Assembly (NCBI RefSeq): GCF_030408835.1 | Contig: NZ_CP047357.1 | Coordinates: 1,736,001-1,800,000 of the forward strand | Direction: 5' to 3' | Length of the DNA stretch: 64,000 nucleotides | Source of the DNA: Corynebacterium freneyi | GTDB lineage: Bacteria > Actinomycetota > Actinomycetes > Mycobacteriales > Mycobacteriaceae | Part shown: positions 25,911-35,729 of the stretch, one piece after another | Position numbering within the stretch: position 1 is the stretch's first letter | Layout of the letters: each line of letters opens with the position of its first letter | Program-made: the position numbers and the translations under genes | The notes under the pieces: generated by a model | The model's input: only the letters and a program-made list of their open reading frames with translations | What the model was told of the DNA's origin: nothing | Databases searched by the model: none

Positions 25911-25954
25911 AAAGATTCCGGCTGCGATCCACGAGGTTTTCTACCATCGGCGGC

Positions 25955-28717
25955 ATGGACATCACTTTCGGTTGGGGCCTCGACGGAGCCGGGTGGGAAC
26001 AGCCCGGCGGCCGACGGGGGACGCGGGCCACGCTCGGGCACGCGACGGTCGGGCCGGCGGGTTTGACCGGGATCCTGCGCACGCGGCTGGGGCTGACGGC
26101 GCCCGAGACCGAGCATCCCCTGCGCATCGGCGCGTACCGCGATGCACTGGCGCAGACGTCGCGGCTGTGGTGCGGCAAGTCCTTCGACGTCGACCCGTGG
26201 GCCGTGGCCAAGAAGATGCTGGCCTGGCGCGACGAGCTCGTCGCCGTCGGCTGGGGTGGGGCGGCGGTGCCGGGCGGTTCTCCCCGGTTGGCCGATCTGG
26301 CGGAGGCGGAGGCGCTTTTCGACGCTCCGGGGGCGGCCGATTCGGTGCGCGAGGTCGCGGCGATGCTGCGCGGGCTCGTCACCGATGGCGTCGAGTGGCC
26401 GCCGGGCATCGACCGCTTGACCGTCCTCGGCTCGACGGAGGCGCTGCCGGCGCCGTGGCCGGGGATCATCGCGGACCTCGCGGCTCTCGGCGTGACGGCG
26501 GCCGAGGAAGACGCGCCGGCGGCGCTGCAACATCTGCGGGTGATCACCGCCGCCACGGAATGGGAGGCGGCGGAAACGGCCGCCCGAATCCTGTCGACGG
26601 CACCGGACACCGCGCTGGTGGCCACCCATCACACCGACGTCCTCGACCAGGAGCTCGCGCGGCGCGGTCTGCCCCGGCTCGGCGCATCGGAGGCGTCGGA
26701 CCAGCGGGCCACGGCCCAGGTGCTGCCTCTGTTTCTGGCGGCCATCTGCGGGCCGATCGACGTCCACGCCATCGCCGCATTCCTGGACTTGGGCCTGACC
26801 ACCACGGACTCCGAATCCGGCGCGGTGACCAAGCTCGGCGTGGTGCCCGCCGCCATCCGGCGGCCCCTCCTCGGGGCGCTGACCGCCCAACCCGGCGTCG
26901 GCGGACCGGCGTGGATGGCCGCACTGGAGGAAATCCGGGCGGACATCGCGGAAGACGCGGCGGCCGGGGAAACGGAGCGGGCGGCGCGCAACGAGGAGAT
27001 CATCGCGACCCTCGACGCGTGTTTCCGCACCTCCCGCATCGAGTTCGCGGGCGGGACCTGCCCCACCGCCGCGATCATCGGGCCGCTGGAGTGGCTGGCG
27101 CGGCGGGTGCAGAGGCTCGGCGCCCGGTTCGCGGCACCCGAACTGCTCATCGCGGCGCAGTCCGTGTTCACCGCCATCGAGGTGCTCGGACAGGCATCCG
27201 ACGTCGGGGAACGCGAGTTGCAGCGGATCGTCGAAGACTGCGGCACGCCCCAGACCTCTCCCCTGGCCGGTGCCGAAGCCTCCGAGCACCCGCGGCTGCC
27301 GTCGCCGGCGCTGCTGCGCATCCGCGGCCCCGTTCTGTGGTGGGGTGCAGTCGACGATGGTCGGGTGCACCGCCGCATTTGGACGCCGGCGGAAGTGCGG
27401 GCCCTCGCCGAGGCGGGCATCACCGTCCCCGACCCGGGGGAACTCGCCAGGCTGCGTTCCACCGCCGAGTTGGCCGGTCTGCGCCGGGCGGGCACCGTCA
27501 TCGCCATCGTCCCGGATTCCATCGACGGCACCGCCACCGCACGGCACCCCGTGCTGGCGTTCGCCACCCACGACGTCACGGAGGCGGGCGCGAAGATCGA
27601 GGAGGTCGAGAAGACCGCCCACGAGCTCGTCGTCGACGGAACCTGGAAGTACGGCGACGCGTTCCTGCCGCTGCAGGTCCCCGAGCCACATGTTCCCGAT
27701 GCCGAGGCGGTCAAGTCCGCCGCCGAGGTGCGCACCGTGCCCGCGGGCACCCACCTGTTGCCGGAGCGGCTGTCCTACTCGCAGATCGAAAAGCTGCTGA
27801 TCCACCGCCTCGAGTGGTTGCTGTCCCATCCCCTGCGCATCCGCGAGGGCTGGGTGACCGACATCCCGACCGGCAACCGGATGATCGGAACGTTCCTGCA
27901 CGCGATCGTCGAGACGATCGTCGAAGAGGATCTGGACGGCTGCTCCCGGGAAACCGTGCGCGTCTGCTTCGACCGCCTGCTGCCCCACTACGCCTCCGAA
28001 CTCGACCTTCCGGGGAATGCGCGGTTGCGCCAGCAGGTGGAGACCGAGGCAGTGGACAACATCACCGAATTGTTCGGCACCCTGCGCCGCGGCGGAATGA
28101 TCGTCACCGCCGCCGAAGCCCCCATCGAGCGTGCGCTGACGCTGAATTTGCGCGCCCCCGACCAGTCCGGCGAATCCGGGGCGGCCCACGCCCACGAGGT
28201 GACGATGGGCGGTTTCCGCGACCTCGACGCCGAAACGTCGGACGGCCGCACCGTCGTCATCGACATGAAGTACTCGGTGTCCCGCACCAAGTACCGGGAT
28301 CTCATCAACGACGGGCGATCCCTGCAGCTGGCCACCTACGCATGGTCGGTCGCCGACGATCTGCCGCTGGACGGCATCGTCACCGCCTACTTCGAGCTGA
28401 AGTACGGACGCTTCGACTCCACCTCGCCGGAACTCGGCGACGGCGCCGAAGGCGGGTCCGCCCTCTCCCCCGACGTCCTGTGGCAACGGGCGGTGGCCTC
28501 CGTGGAAAAGGCCCTGTCCGAGATCATGTTCTCCGGCGTCGTCCGCGACGAGGGAAACGCGTTGATCAACGCGGCCGACGGAAAGCCACGCGAGTTGGAG
28601 AAGTCGTCCGCCAAGGCCGCGGAGGCCGCCGACGCCCAGAGCCTGTACCTGCCCGTGGATACCGCGAAATACGTGGACTACGGAATCATCACCGGCGTCG
28701 AGGCCGATCTGTCATGA
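25955..28717 (+). CDS. AddB-like PD-(D/E)XK nuclease family protein
   Basis: A 920-residue protein. The C-terminal quarter is a RecB-type nuclease: GTFLHAIVE gives the motif histidine (His649), then Asp756 in GGFRDLD, IDMK with Asp770 and Lys772, and a QLATYAW helix. All catalytic positions are present. The N-terminal 550 residues resemble the inactivated helicase-like body of AddB proteins, but no Walker A motif was found. The four cysteines that hold the iron-sulfur cluster in Bacillus AddB are absent around the nuclease domain. Its stop overlaps the start of the helicase gene (ATGA), so the two are translated together and probably form one complex. Confidence 0.8.
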   Translation: MDITFGWGLDGAGWEQPGGRRGTRATLGHATVGPAGLTGILRTRLGLTAPETEHPLRIGAYRDALAQTSRLWCGKSFDVDPWAVAKKMLAWRDELVAVGWGGAAVPGGSPRLADLAEAEALFDAPGAADSVREVAAMLRGLVTDGVEWPPGIDRLTVLGSTEALPAPWPGIIADLAALGVTAAEEDAPAALQHLRVITAATEWEAAETAARILSTAPDTALVATHHTDVLDQELARRGLPRLGASEASDQRATAQVLPLFLAAICGPIDVHAIAAFLDLGLTTTDSESGAVTKLGVVPAAIRRPLLGALTAQPGVGGPAWMAALEEIRADIAEDAAAGETERAARNEEIIATLDACFRTSRIEFAGGTCPTAAIIGPLEWLARRVQRLGARFAAPELLIAAQSVFTAIEVLGQASDVGERELQRIVEDCGTPQTSPLAGAEASEHPRLPSPALLRIRGPVLWWGAVDDGRVHRRIWTPAEVRALAEAGITVPDPGELARLRSTAELAGLRRAGTVIAIVPDSIDGTATARHPVLAFATHDVTEAGAKIEEVEKTAHELVVDGTWKYGDAFLPLQVPEPHVPDAEAVKSAAEVRTVPAGTHLLPERLSYSQIEKLLIHRLEWLLSHPLRIREGWVTDIPTGNRMIGTFLHAIVETIVEEDLDGCSRETVRVCFDRLLPHYASELDLPGNARLRQQVETEAVDNITELFGTLRRGGMIVTAAEAPIERALTLNLRAPDQSGESGAAHAHEVTMGGFRDLDAETSDGRTVVIDMKYSVSRTKYRDLINDGRSLQLATYAWSVADDLPLDGIVTAYFELKYGRFDSTSPELGDGAEGGSALSPDVLWQRAVASVEKALSEIMFSGVVRDEGNALINAADGKPRELEKSSAKAAEAADAQSLYLPVDTAKYVDYGIITGVEADLS

Positions 28718-31700
28718 GCGACGGGAATCAGACGAACACCATGAAATCGACCATCATCACCGCCAGCGCCGGCACCGGCAAGACCTATACGATCACGGGC
28801 AAGCTCGCGGACCGCATCAAGGACGGGTTGTCGCCGTCGGCCATCATCGCCACGACCTTCACCACGAAGGCCGCCGACGAGCTTTCGGAACGCATCCGCT
28901 CGAAACTGCTGGAATACGGCCTGGTCGAGCAGGCCCAGGCCATCGGTTCCGCCCTTGTCGGCACCGTCAACTCGGTGTCGGCGACGCTGTTGCGCGACTT
29001 CGCCATCGACGCCGGACTGTCCCCGGAGTTGGAGACCCTGACCGAGGATGCGGCGAGCCGAGCCTTCGAGCTCGCCTGCGACTCCGTCATCGCCGACGCG
29101 GAAAACACCCACCGCGGCCTTTTCCTGCGCACCGGTTACGACAGGCCCGTCGATGCCCACGAGTTCGACGTCCGCGAGTCGTTCGCCGCCACCGTCCGGG
29201 CCGTGGCCGACACCGCCCGCCAGAACCTCATCGCCCCCGAGGCCCTCGCGGCCGGCGCCGATGAATCCGTCGCCGATCTCATCGACGTCCTCGACCACAT
29301 CACCGTCGAAGATGCCGACGACGAGCGCGCCGAGTGGGCGAAGCACGCGATCACGGCCTGCACTGCGGCCATCGCACACGACGCCTCGGCCGCGAAGCAG
29401 ACCGCGACGTCGCAGAGAAGGCAGCGCATGTACGGGGATCTCGCGAAGAAGATGGGCGGGGACCTCGACCGCATCACGTGGAACGAGTGGGCGAAACTCG
29501 GGCACGTCACTTCGCCGAAGCCGATTGCCGCGGCCTTCGAGGACTTCGCCGACATCGCCGAGGACATCGCCGCCAATCCCGCCTACCGCGCGGACATGAC
29601 GACCCTGACCCGCCTGGTGCTGATCACCGCGGCGGAGTGCCTGACGGCCTACGACGCCTACAAGAAGGAACTCGGCCTCATCGACTTCACCGACCAGGAG
29701 GTCCTGGCGCTGAACATCATCCGCTCGTCGGCGTCGGTGCGGGCGGCCATCTCCGAAACGTACGAGGTCCTCGTCGTCGACGAGTTCCAGGACACCAACC
29801 CGATCCAGCTCGCCCTCTTCTTCGAGCTGGGCAAGCTTGCGGGCGAGGTCATCTGGGTCGGCGATCCGAAGCAGTCGATCTACGGTTTCCGCGGTTCGGA
29901 CCCCCAGCTCATGGCGGCGGCATTCGATGAACTGGCCATCGACGGAACCGTCGAAAAGCTCGACCGATCCTGGCGTTCCCACGAACTTCCCCTGGCCCTG
30001 ACCAACGAACTGTTCTCCGCCGCCATGCCCGACGCCGATGTCCGGTTGAGCGTCGCCGAGCCGAAGAAGCGGGAACATGCCGGCGGCGACGTGCGCATCT
30101 GGCGGCCCACCACCGACAAGGGCACCTCGAACGCACCGTGGTTCGACGCGATCACGGCCGGCGTGGCCTCGCTCATCGACGAGGGCATCGCGCCCGGAAA
30201 GATCGCCGTACTCGCCCGGTCGACGGCCAACGTCGAGACGATCGTCGACAAGTTGACCACGGCGGGCATTGCCTGCAGCGGAGACAAAGCCGACCTGCGC
30301 CGCGCACGGGAGGGGCAGATCATCCGCGCGGCACTGGGCTTCCTGCTCGACGAAAGGGATACGCGCGCGCTGGTCGAACTCATCGTGCTGTGCGACGACC
30401 ACGTCGCACATGACACCTGGTTCGAACAGCTCACCGCGGCCGACACCACCAAGGACTCGCGAGCCGACCTGCTCGCCGAATGGGCCCGCGACGACGCCCT
30501 CGCCCCGCTGCGCGAACTGCGCGGTGCGGCGGTCAACCTCACCCCCGTCGAATGCGTGCGGCAGGTCATCGACGCGCTCGACCTGCGCCGCCGCATCGTC
30601 GGCTGGACGCGGCCGTCGCGGCGCATGGGGTCCCTCGACGCATTCACCGGGTTGGCCCGCCTGTACCAGGATGAAACGCGCTCGGCGGGCGGGGCGACGT
30701 CGCTGTCCGGTTTCCTCGGCTGGTTCGACGCCCTCGAAGAATTGCCGCAGGCCGGTGGCGACGCCGATTCCGTCTACGTGGGCACCATGCACTCGTCGAA
30801 GGGCCTGGAATGGGACGCCGTGTGCGTTGCGGTGCCCAAGCCGAGGGATCGGTTCACCCCCGACGGGCACTGGGTTGCCTCCCGCAACGCGCCGACGCTG
30901 GAGGATCCGCTCGGCGAACGCCACCTGCGGTTCTGGCCGGCCGCCCCGGACAAGGCGACGCTCATCGTCGAAACGATGGCCGCCCAGCCCGTCCAGAAGG
31001 AGCGCGCCGCAGCCGAAATCGAGGACGCACGCCGTCTGGCCTACGTGTCGCTGACCCGTGCGGCCAAGCATTCGATCCTGTGCGCCCGTTCCGGGTTCGT
31101 CGACTTCGATGCCGTGCGGGGCACCGGCGTCACCATGGCCCTCGGGGATGCGAACGTGACCATCACCGACGCCGATGGCAACGAGGCGTTCGTGCCCGCC
31201 CGAATCGACACGATGGCGTGGGACGAGTCCGACGCCGCGCAACCGGCGCCGTCGCGCCACCGCCCCGGCCTCGACTCCCTGCGCGGACCGGCCCCCGTGG
31301 ACCGTCTGGTCCCCGCCCGCGTGGCGCCGTCCTCGATCACCGCGACCGACGGGCAGAAGGACCGCGCGGCCGTCGTCGAACGCGCCGTCCTCGGTGCACC
31401 GCTCGTCTCCGGCGGCGGGCAGCATTGGGAGCGCGTCGGCGAAGCCGTCCACGGGTACCTCGGACTGCCGTTGACGATTCTCCCCGAGAACGTGCGCGCC
31501 GACGCGGCGACACGGCTCGTCGACGCGTGGGGCGTCGGCGCACACGTCGACGCCGACACGCTCGCCGACGTCGGCGACCGCTGGCTGTCCTGGCTCGAGG
31601 CGGAATACCCCGGGGCCACGATCCGCTCTGAGGTGCCGGTGACCTGGCGCAACGACTACCACCAAGTCCACGAGGGCTGGATCGACCAGCTGCTGGAACT

Positions 31701-31893
31701 GCCCGACGGCCGTGTGGTCCTCATCGACCACAAAACCTACCCGGGCGACGACCCGCTCGATCACGTGCGCGCCACGTACATCGGACAGCTCGCCGGCTAC
31801 GCCGACGCGTTGGAGCTGGCCGGAGTGGGCCGCCCCGCAGAGATCCTCGTGCACCTGCCGCTCAAGGGGATGGTGGTAGCCATCCGGCCATAG
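28714..31893 (+). CDS. UvrD/AddA-like helicase with C-terminal PD-(D/E)XK nuclease domain
   Basis: A 1059-residue superfamily I helicase-nuclease. Walker A ASAGTGKT is at 17-24, motif Ia TTFTTKAADEL near 49, motif II VVDEFQDTNP near 352, motif III VGDPKQSIYGFRG near 382, motif V MHSSKGLEWD near 692 and motif VI LAYVSLTRAAK near 779. A RecB-like nuclease follows: GEAVHGYL, WIDQ (Asp991), IDHKT (Asp1005, Lys1007) and a GQLAGYADAL helix. With the AddB-like partner this gives two motors or scaffolds and two nuclease sites, as in AddAB/AdnAB end-resection machines. The 4-base overlap with the upstream gene indicates translational coupling. It could act in repair or in defence against foreign DNA. 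Confidence 0.88.
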   Translation: MSDGNQTNTMKSTIITASAGTGKTYTITGKLADRIKDGLSPSAIIATTFTTKAADELSERIRSKLLEYGLVEQAQAIGSALVGTVNSVSATLLRDFAIDAGLSPELETLTEDAASRAFELACDSVIADAENTHRGLFLRTGYDRPVDAHEFDVRESFAATVRAVADTARQNLIAPEALAAGADESVADLIDVLDHITVEDADDERAEWAKHAITACTAAIAHDASAAKQTATSQRRQRMYGDLAKKMGGDLDRITWNEWAKLGHVTSPKPIAAAFEDFADIAEDIAANPAYRADMTTLTRLVLITAAECLTAYDAYKKELGLIDFTDQEVLALNIIRSSASVRAAISETYEVLVVDEFQDTNPIQLALFFELGKLAGEVIWVGDPKQSIYGFRGSDPQLMAAAFDELAIDGTVEKLDRSWRSHELPLALTNELFSAAMPDADVRLSVAEPKKREHAGGDVRIWRPTTDKGTSNAPWFDAITAGVASLIDEGIAPGKIAVLARSTANVETIVDKLTTAGIACSGDKADLRRAREGQIIRAALGFLLDERDTRALVELIVLCDDHVAHDTWFEQLTAADTTKDSRADLLAEWARDDALAPLRELRGAAVNLTPVECVRQVIDALDLRRRIVGWTRPSRRMGSLDAFTGLARLYQDETRSAGGATSLSGFLGWFDALEELPQAGGDADSVYVGTMHSSKGLEWDAVCVAVPKPRDRFTPDGHWVASRNAPTLEDPLGERHLRFWPAAPDKATLIVETMAAQPVQKERAAAEIEDARRLAYVSLTRAAKHSILCARSGFVDFDAVRGTGVTMALGDANVTITDADGNEAFVPARIDTMAWDESDAAQPAPSRHRPGLDSLRGPAPVDRLVPARVAPSSITATDGQKDRAAVVERAVLGAPLVSGGGQHWERVGEAVHGYLGLPLTILPENVRADAATRLVDAWGVGAHVDADTLADVGDRWLSWLEAEYPGATIRSEVPVTWRNDYHQVHEGWIDQLLELPDGRVVLIDHKTYPGDDPLDHVRATYIGQLAGYADALELAGVGRPAEILVHLPLKGMVVAIRP

Positions 31894-31941
31894 TCAGCGG
31901 GCAGCGCCGAGGTCAGCGCCGACGGTGGTGGCCATCCGCCC

Positions 31942-34686
31942 CTAGTGCGCGGCCTCGTCCCAGTTCGCGCCCGCCCCGACGGAAACCTCCAACGGCACCT
32001 TCAGCTCGAAGGCGGCATCCATCTCGCGGCGCAGCATCTCCTCGATGACCTCCCGCTCGCCCGGGGCCACCTCCACGACGAGTTCGTCGTGGACCTGCAA
32101 CAGCACCCGCGACTTCAGTGCGCCGTCACCCACAGGCTCCTCGGCGCCGGCGCCGCCCCGTCGCAAAGCATCGTCGACGCGGAGCATGGCCACCTTGATG
32201 ATGTCCGCCGCCGTGCCCTGGATCGGCGAATTCAACGCCGCCCGCTCCGCCATGTCCCGGGCCATCCGGTTGTCGGAATTGAGGTCCGGCAGGTAGCGGC
32301 GGCGGTCGAGCAGGGTCGCCGTGTAACCGTCCTTGCGGGCCTGCTCCACGACCCCGTCCAGGTACGCGCGCACGCCGCCGAAACGCTCGAAGTACTCCTC
32401 CATCAGGCGCTTGGCCTCGCCCTGCGGAATGTCGAGTTGCTGCGCCAAACCGAACGCGGACAGCCCGTACGCCAGGCCGTAGGACATCGCCTTCACGCGG
32501 CGGCGCAACTCCGGGGTCACGCCGTCGATGGGCACGTCGAAGACCTTCGAGCCGACGTAGTTGTGCAGGTCCTCGCCTCGCCGGTAGGCGTCGATGAGCC
32601 CCTCGTCGCCGGACAGGTGCGCCATGACGCGCATCTCGATCTGCGAATAGTCGGCGGTGACCAGGCCCTCGTACCCCTCGCCGGCGACGAACGCCGACCG
32701 GATCTCGCGGCCGAACTCGGTGCGCACGGGAATGTTCTGCAGGTTCGGTTCCGTCGACGACAGGCGGCCGGTGGCGGCGACGGTCTGGTTGAACGTCGTG
32801 TGGATGCGGCCGTCCTCGCCGACGGCCTTGATCAGGCCCTCGACGGTGGATTTCATCTTCTGCGCCTCGCGGAACGCCATGAGCCGCTCGAGGAACGGGT
32901 GATCGTTGGTCTTGGCCAGGTTCTCCAGTTCCTTGGCCGCCGTCGAATAGCCCGTCTTGGTCTTCTTCGTCTTCGGCATGCCCAGCTGGTCGAACAGGAC
33001 TTCCTGCAGCTGCTTGGGCGAGCCCAGGTTCAGCTCGGGGCGGTCGACGATCTCGCGCGCCGCGTCCTCCGCCGTCGACTGGGCCCGGGCGGCCTGATCG
33101 CGCAGGCTCTTCAGCTTGTCGACGTCCACCGCGATGCCGGCCCGCTCCATGCGCCCCAGGACCGGCGCGAGCGGAACCTCGATGTCGGCGTAGACGGCGT
33201 AGAGGCCGTTGTCGTCGAGTTCGGCGGCCAGCGCGCCCGCCAGGTCGTAGACCGCCGCGACGCGGTCGGCGTTGCCGGGGCCGGGTTCGTCGAGAAGCGT
33301 CAGCTGCCCCTCGGCCTGCGCGAGCGTGCGGTTCAGGTGGCGCTGGAGGATGTTGTCCAGCGAATAGCTGCGCTGGCTCGGCCGCAGCAGGTAGGAGGCC
33401 AGGAAGGTGTCGTGGATGACGCCGCCGAGCTCGAGTTCGTGGTCCCACAGCGCGTGCATGGTCGACTTCGCGTCGTGGACGAGCTTCGGGTGGTCGCCGG
33501 CGAGCCACTCCGCCAGCGCCTCCGCGTCGGCGGGGACGAGGGCGGCGGGATCGAGGACGACGGCATCGATCGACTGCGGGGCGGCGTCGGCGGAGGCGGC
33601 GGCACCGGCCGCGTCACCGTCGGCTTCACCGGATCCCGGCTGTTCCTCCGACTCCGACGCGGCGATGGCCAGCTCCCCGCCGGAATAGTCGACGGCCGCC
33701 GGGCCACGGCGGGAGCGCAGCCACGCGCCGAGGTCGCCGTCGTCAATCGTGACGACGGCGACCTGCGTGCCGGAGTCGCCCTCGCTCGCGGTCACGCCCG
33801 CCCCCTCGACGGCAAGCGTGCGGAAAACGCGGTCGCGCAAGGATTCTCCGAATTCGAGGCGATCGAAGAAATCGGCGATGCCCTGGGCGTTCGCCGGACG
33901 CAGCTCCAGCTCCTCCGGACCATAAGGCAAGGGAAGATCCTTGACCATCTCGGTGAGGTCGCGGTTCATCTGCACTGCGGCGACGCGTTCGCGGAGATTG
34001 TCGCCCACCTTGCCGCGCACCTCGTCGACCCGGTCGATGAGCTCCGCCAGGCTGCCGTATTGGAGGATCCACTTCTGCGCCGTCTTCTCGCCCACCCCCG
34101 GCACGCCCGGCAGATTATCCGACGGATCGCCGCGCAGCGCCGCGAAATCCGGGTACTGCGTCGGCGTCAGACCGTATTTCTCCTTCACCGCATCCGGCGT
34201 GAAACGGTGCAGCGTGGACACGCCGCGCATGGGGTACAGCACGGTCGTCGAATCGTTGACGAGCTGCAGCGCATCACGGTCGCCGGTGACGATGAAGGTT
34301 TCGAAGCCCTCCGGCAGGGCCTCCGTGGCCAAGGTCGCGATGATGTCGTCGGCCTCGTAGTTCTCCTTTTCCAGGGTGACGATGCCCATCTCCTGAAGCA
34401 CCTGCTTCAGCAGCGGAACCTGGCCGCGGAACTCCTCGGGCGTCTTCTCGCGCTGGGCCTTGTACTCCGGGAACTTGTCCGTGCGGAACGTCTTGCGCCC
34501 GACGTCGAAGGCCACCGCGACGTGGGTCGGCTTCTCCTCCGCCAGGAGGTTCGACAGCATCGACAGGAACCCGTACACCGCATTGGTGTACTGCCCGCCC
34601 GTCGTTGAGAAGTTGTCCGTGGGCAACGCGAAGAAGGCGCGGAACGCCATGGAGTGGCCATCGACGAGCATCAGGGTTCGTTTCAT
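31942..34686 (-). CDS. polA: DNA polymerase I
   Basis: A 914-residue family A polymerase. Residues 1-300 are the 5'-3' flap nuclease (LMLVDGHSMAFRAFFA start, later GVPGVGEKTA). The middle 3'-5' exonuclease-like domain lacks the usual acidic pairs, as in other actinobacteria. The C-terminal polymerase domain shows VTADYSQIEMRVMAHLS, the O-helix RRRVKAMSYGLAYG and VHDELVVEV. A low-complexity Ala/Asp/Glu linker lies near 410-450, and a short insert after DDALRRGG contains the scattered CGTCGCAAAGC motif. ATG 34686 starts the family sequence. It converges on the helicase gene with only 48 bases between stops and no clear terminator. Confidence 0.98.
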   Translation of the reverse strand: MKRTLMLVDGHSMAFRAFFALPTDNFSTTGGQYTNAVYGFLSMLSNLLAEEKPTHVAVAFDVGRKTFRTDKFPEYKAQREKTPEEFRGQVPLLKQVLQEMGIVTLEKENYEADDIIATLATEALPEGFETFIVTGDRDALQLVNDSTTVLYPMRGVSTLHRFTPDAVKEKYGLTPTQYPDFAALRGDPSDNLPGVPGVGEKTAQKWILQYGSLAELIDRVDEVRGKVGDNLRERVAAVQMNRDLTEMVKDLPLPYGPEELELRPANAQGIADFFDRLEFGESLRDRVFRTLAVEGAGVTASEGDSGTQVAVVTIDDGDLGAWLRSRRGPAAVDYSGGELAIAASESEEQPGSGEADGDAAGAAASADAAPQSIDAVVLDPAALVPADAEALAEWLAGDHPKLVHDAKSTMHALWDHELELGGVIHDTFLASYLLRPSQRSYSLDNILQRHLNRTLAQAEGQLTLLDEPGPGNADRVAAVYDLAGALAAELDDNGLYAVYADIEVPLAPVLGRMERAGIAVDVDKLKSLRDQAARAQSTAEDAAREIVDRPELNLGSPKQLQEVLFDQLGMPKTKKTKTGYSTAAKELENLAKTNDHPFLERLMAFREAQKMKSTVEGLIKAVGEDGRIHTTFNQTVAATGRLSSTEPNLQNIPVRTEFGREIRSAFVAGEGYEGLVTADYSQIEMRVMAHLSGDEGLIDAYRRGEDLHNYVGSKVFDVPIDGVTPELRRRVKAMSYGLAYGLSAFGLAQQLDIPQGEAKRLMEEYFERFGGVRAYLDGVVEQARKDGYTATLLDRRRYLPDLNSDNRMARDMAERAALNSPIQGTAADIIKVAMLRVDDALRRGGAGAEEPVGDGALKSRVLLQVHDELVVEVAPGEREVIEEMLRREMDAAFELKVPLEVSVGAGANWDEAAH

Positions 34687-34951
34687 GCCGACCAGTGTAG
34701 GAAACGGCGCCACCGCACCGCCGACGGCGATGACCACCGGCGCCGGACGGAGGGGCACGATACGCGCGGAGGGTGCAGCGAGCGCGGCGAGTGCGAGGCC
34801 CGCGGCGAATGCGGCGAGTACGCAACGGACGGCCGCCCCAGGGTCACTCCTCCCCCTTTTGGGCCCCGGGTGTCCCCCATTCACCACCGTCGATCGAAAT
34901 ACCCGGGGGTGCTTGTGGGTACGCGGACCCCCAAGCTTTAAGCTATTGATC

Positions 34952-35572
34952 ATGGAAAGCGATACCTCACGACCCCGGCGCCAGAATTCCGCTGCCACCC
35001 GGGCTCGCATCGTCGAGGTGGCTGCGGACTACTTCACCCGCAAGCCCTTCGCGAAGGTCTCCCTGAAGGAGATCGCCTCGGAAGCGGGCGTCAGCGCGCC
35101 GTTGATCATCAAGTACTTCCGAACCAAGGAAGGCCTGCTCGAAGAGCTGATCAACTTCTCCCCGATGAAGGACCTCATTTGCGAGGCCGCCTTCGAAGAC
35201 ATCGGCGCGACGCTTGCCGACGACGCCATCAACGGCGACCGCTCCTCCACGGGCTCCCTCATCGCCCTGCTCATGGCCACCGCCGGCAGCCCGGCCGCGG
35301 TGAAGACGGTGACCGACCAATTCCAGGAGGTCATCGGCGGCGCCCTGTTCGATCGCATCCGCGACGAGGCCCCGGCCGTCAACGGCGACGAGGACGCCGA
35401 GCAGCGCTGCCAGTACGCGCTGGCCATGTACACCGGCCTGGGCACGGTGCTGGTCAGCTACGCCCGGGGCATCCCGTCGGAGGGAGCCGACGCCGTGAAG
35501 TCCTACGGCGCCCACATCCAGCGGGTGTTGGAAACCCCGACGGAGGTCCCGGTCGCCAACGCCGGGGACTGA
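34952..35572 (+). CDS. TetR family transcriptional regulator
   Basis: A 206-residue regulator. The helix-turn-helix lies in residues 15-60 (VSLKEIASEAGVSAPLIIKYF followed by KEGLLEEL). The C-terminal ligand domain has no recognised signature. It starts divergently from polA. A TAAGCT -10-like element at 34939-34944 lies just ahead of the ATG, so the mRNA may be leaderless. The short palindrome AGCTTTAAGCT overlaps that element and could be an autoregulatory operator. The regulated genes are not apparent; the next gene (DUF368) is a candidate by proximity only. Confidence 0.9.
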   Translation: MESDTSRPRRQNSAATRARIVEVAADYFTRKPFAKVSLKEIASEAGVSAPLIIKYFRTKEGLLEELINFSPMKDLICEAAFEDIGATLADDAINGDRSSTGSLIALLMATAGSPAAVKTVTDQFQEVIGGALFDRIRDEAPAVNGDEDAEQRCQYALAMYTGLGTVLVSYARGIPSEGADAVKSYGAHIQRVLETPTEVPVANAGD

Positions 35573-35729
35573 CCGCCCCCCACCCGCGCAGCACCGCGCC
35601 AGCCGTCCGCCGTCCACGTGAGCGTCACGGCACCGATCGCCCGATGACAGGGCCAGATCGCGGATGTGACGCGCACTACCCTTTGCCACCACCGGTTTTT
35701 CGGCGCCGACCCGGTAACATCCCGACGCG

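Noticed and set aside
23546..25954. Apparent long N-terminal extension of the AddB-like protein
   Set aside because: The upstream open frame is antisense to rpsA and has no family similarity; the ATG at 25955 follows the SOS-like box and starts the plausible protein.
28678..31854. Long open frame antisense to the helicase gene
   Set aside because: Low-complexity translation lacking any family feature; the sense strand encodes a clear helicase.
31945..34608. Long open frame antisense to polA
   Set aside because: Same composition artefact; polA on the other strand is unambiguous.
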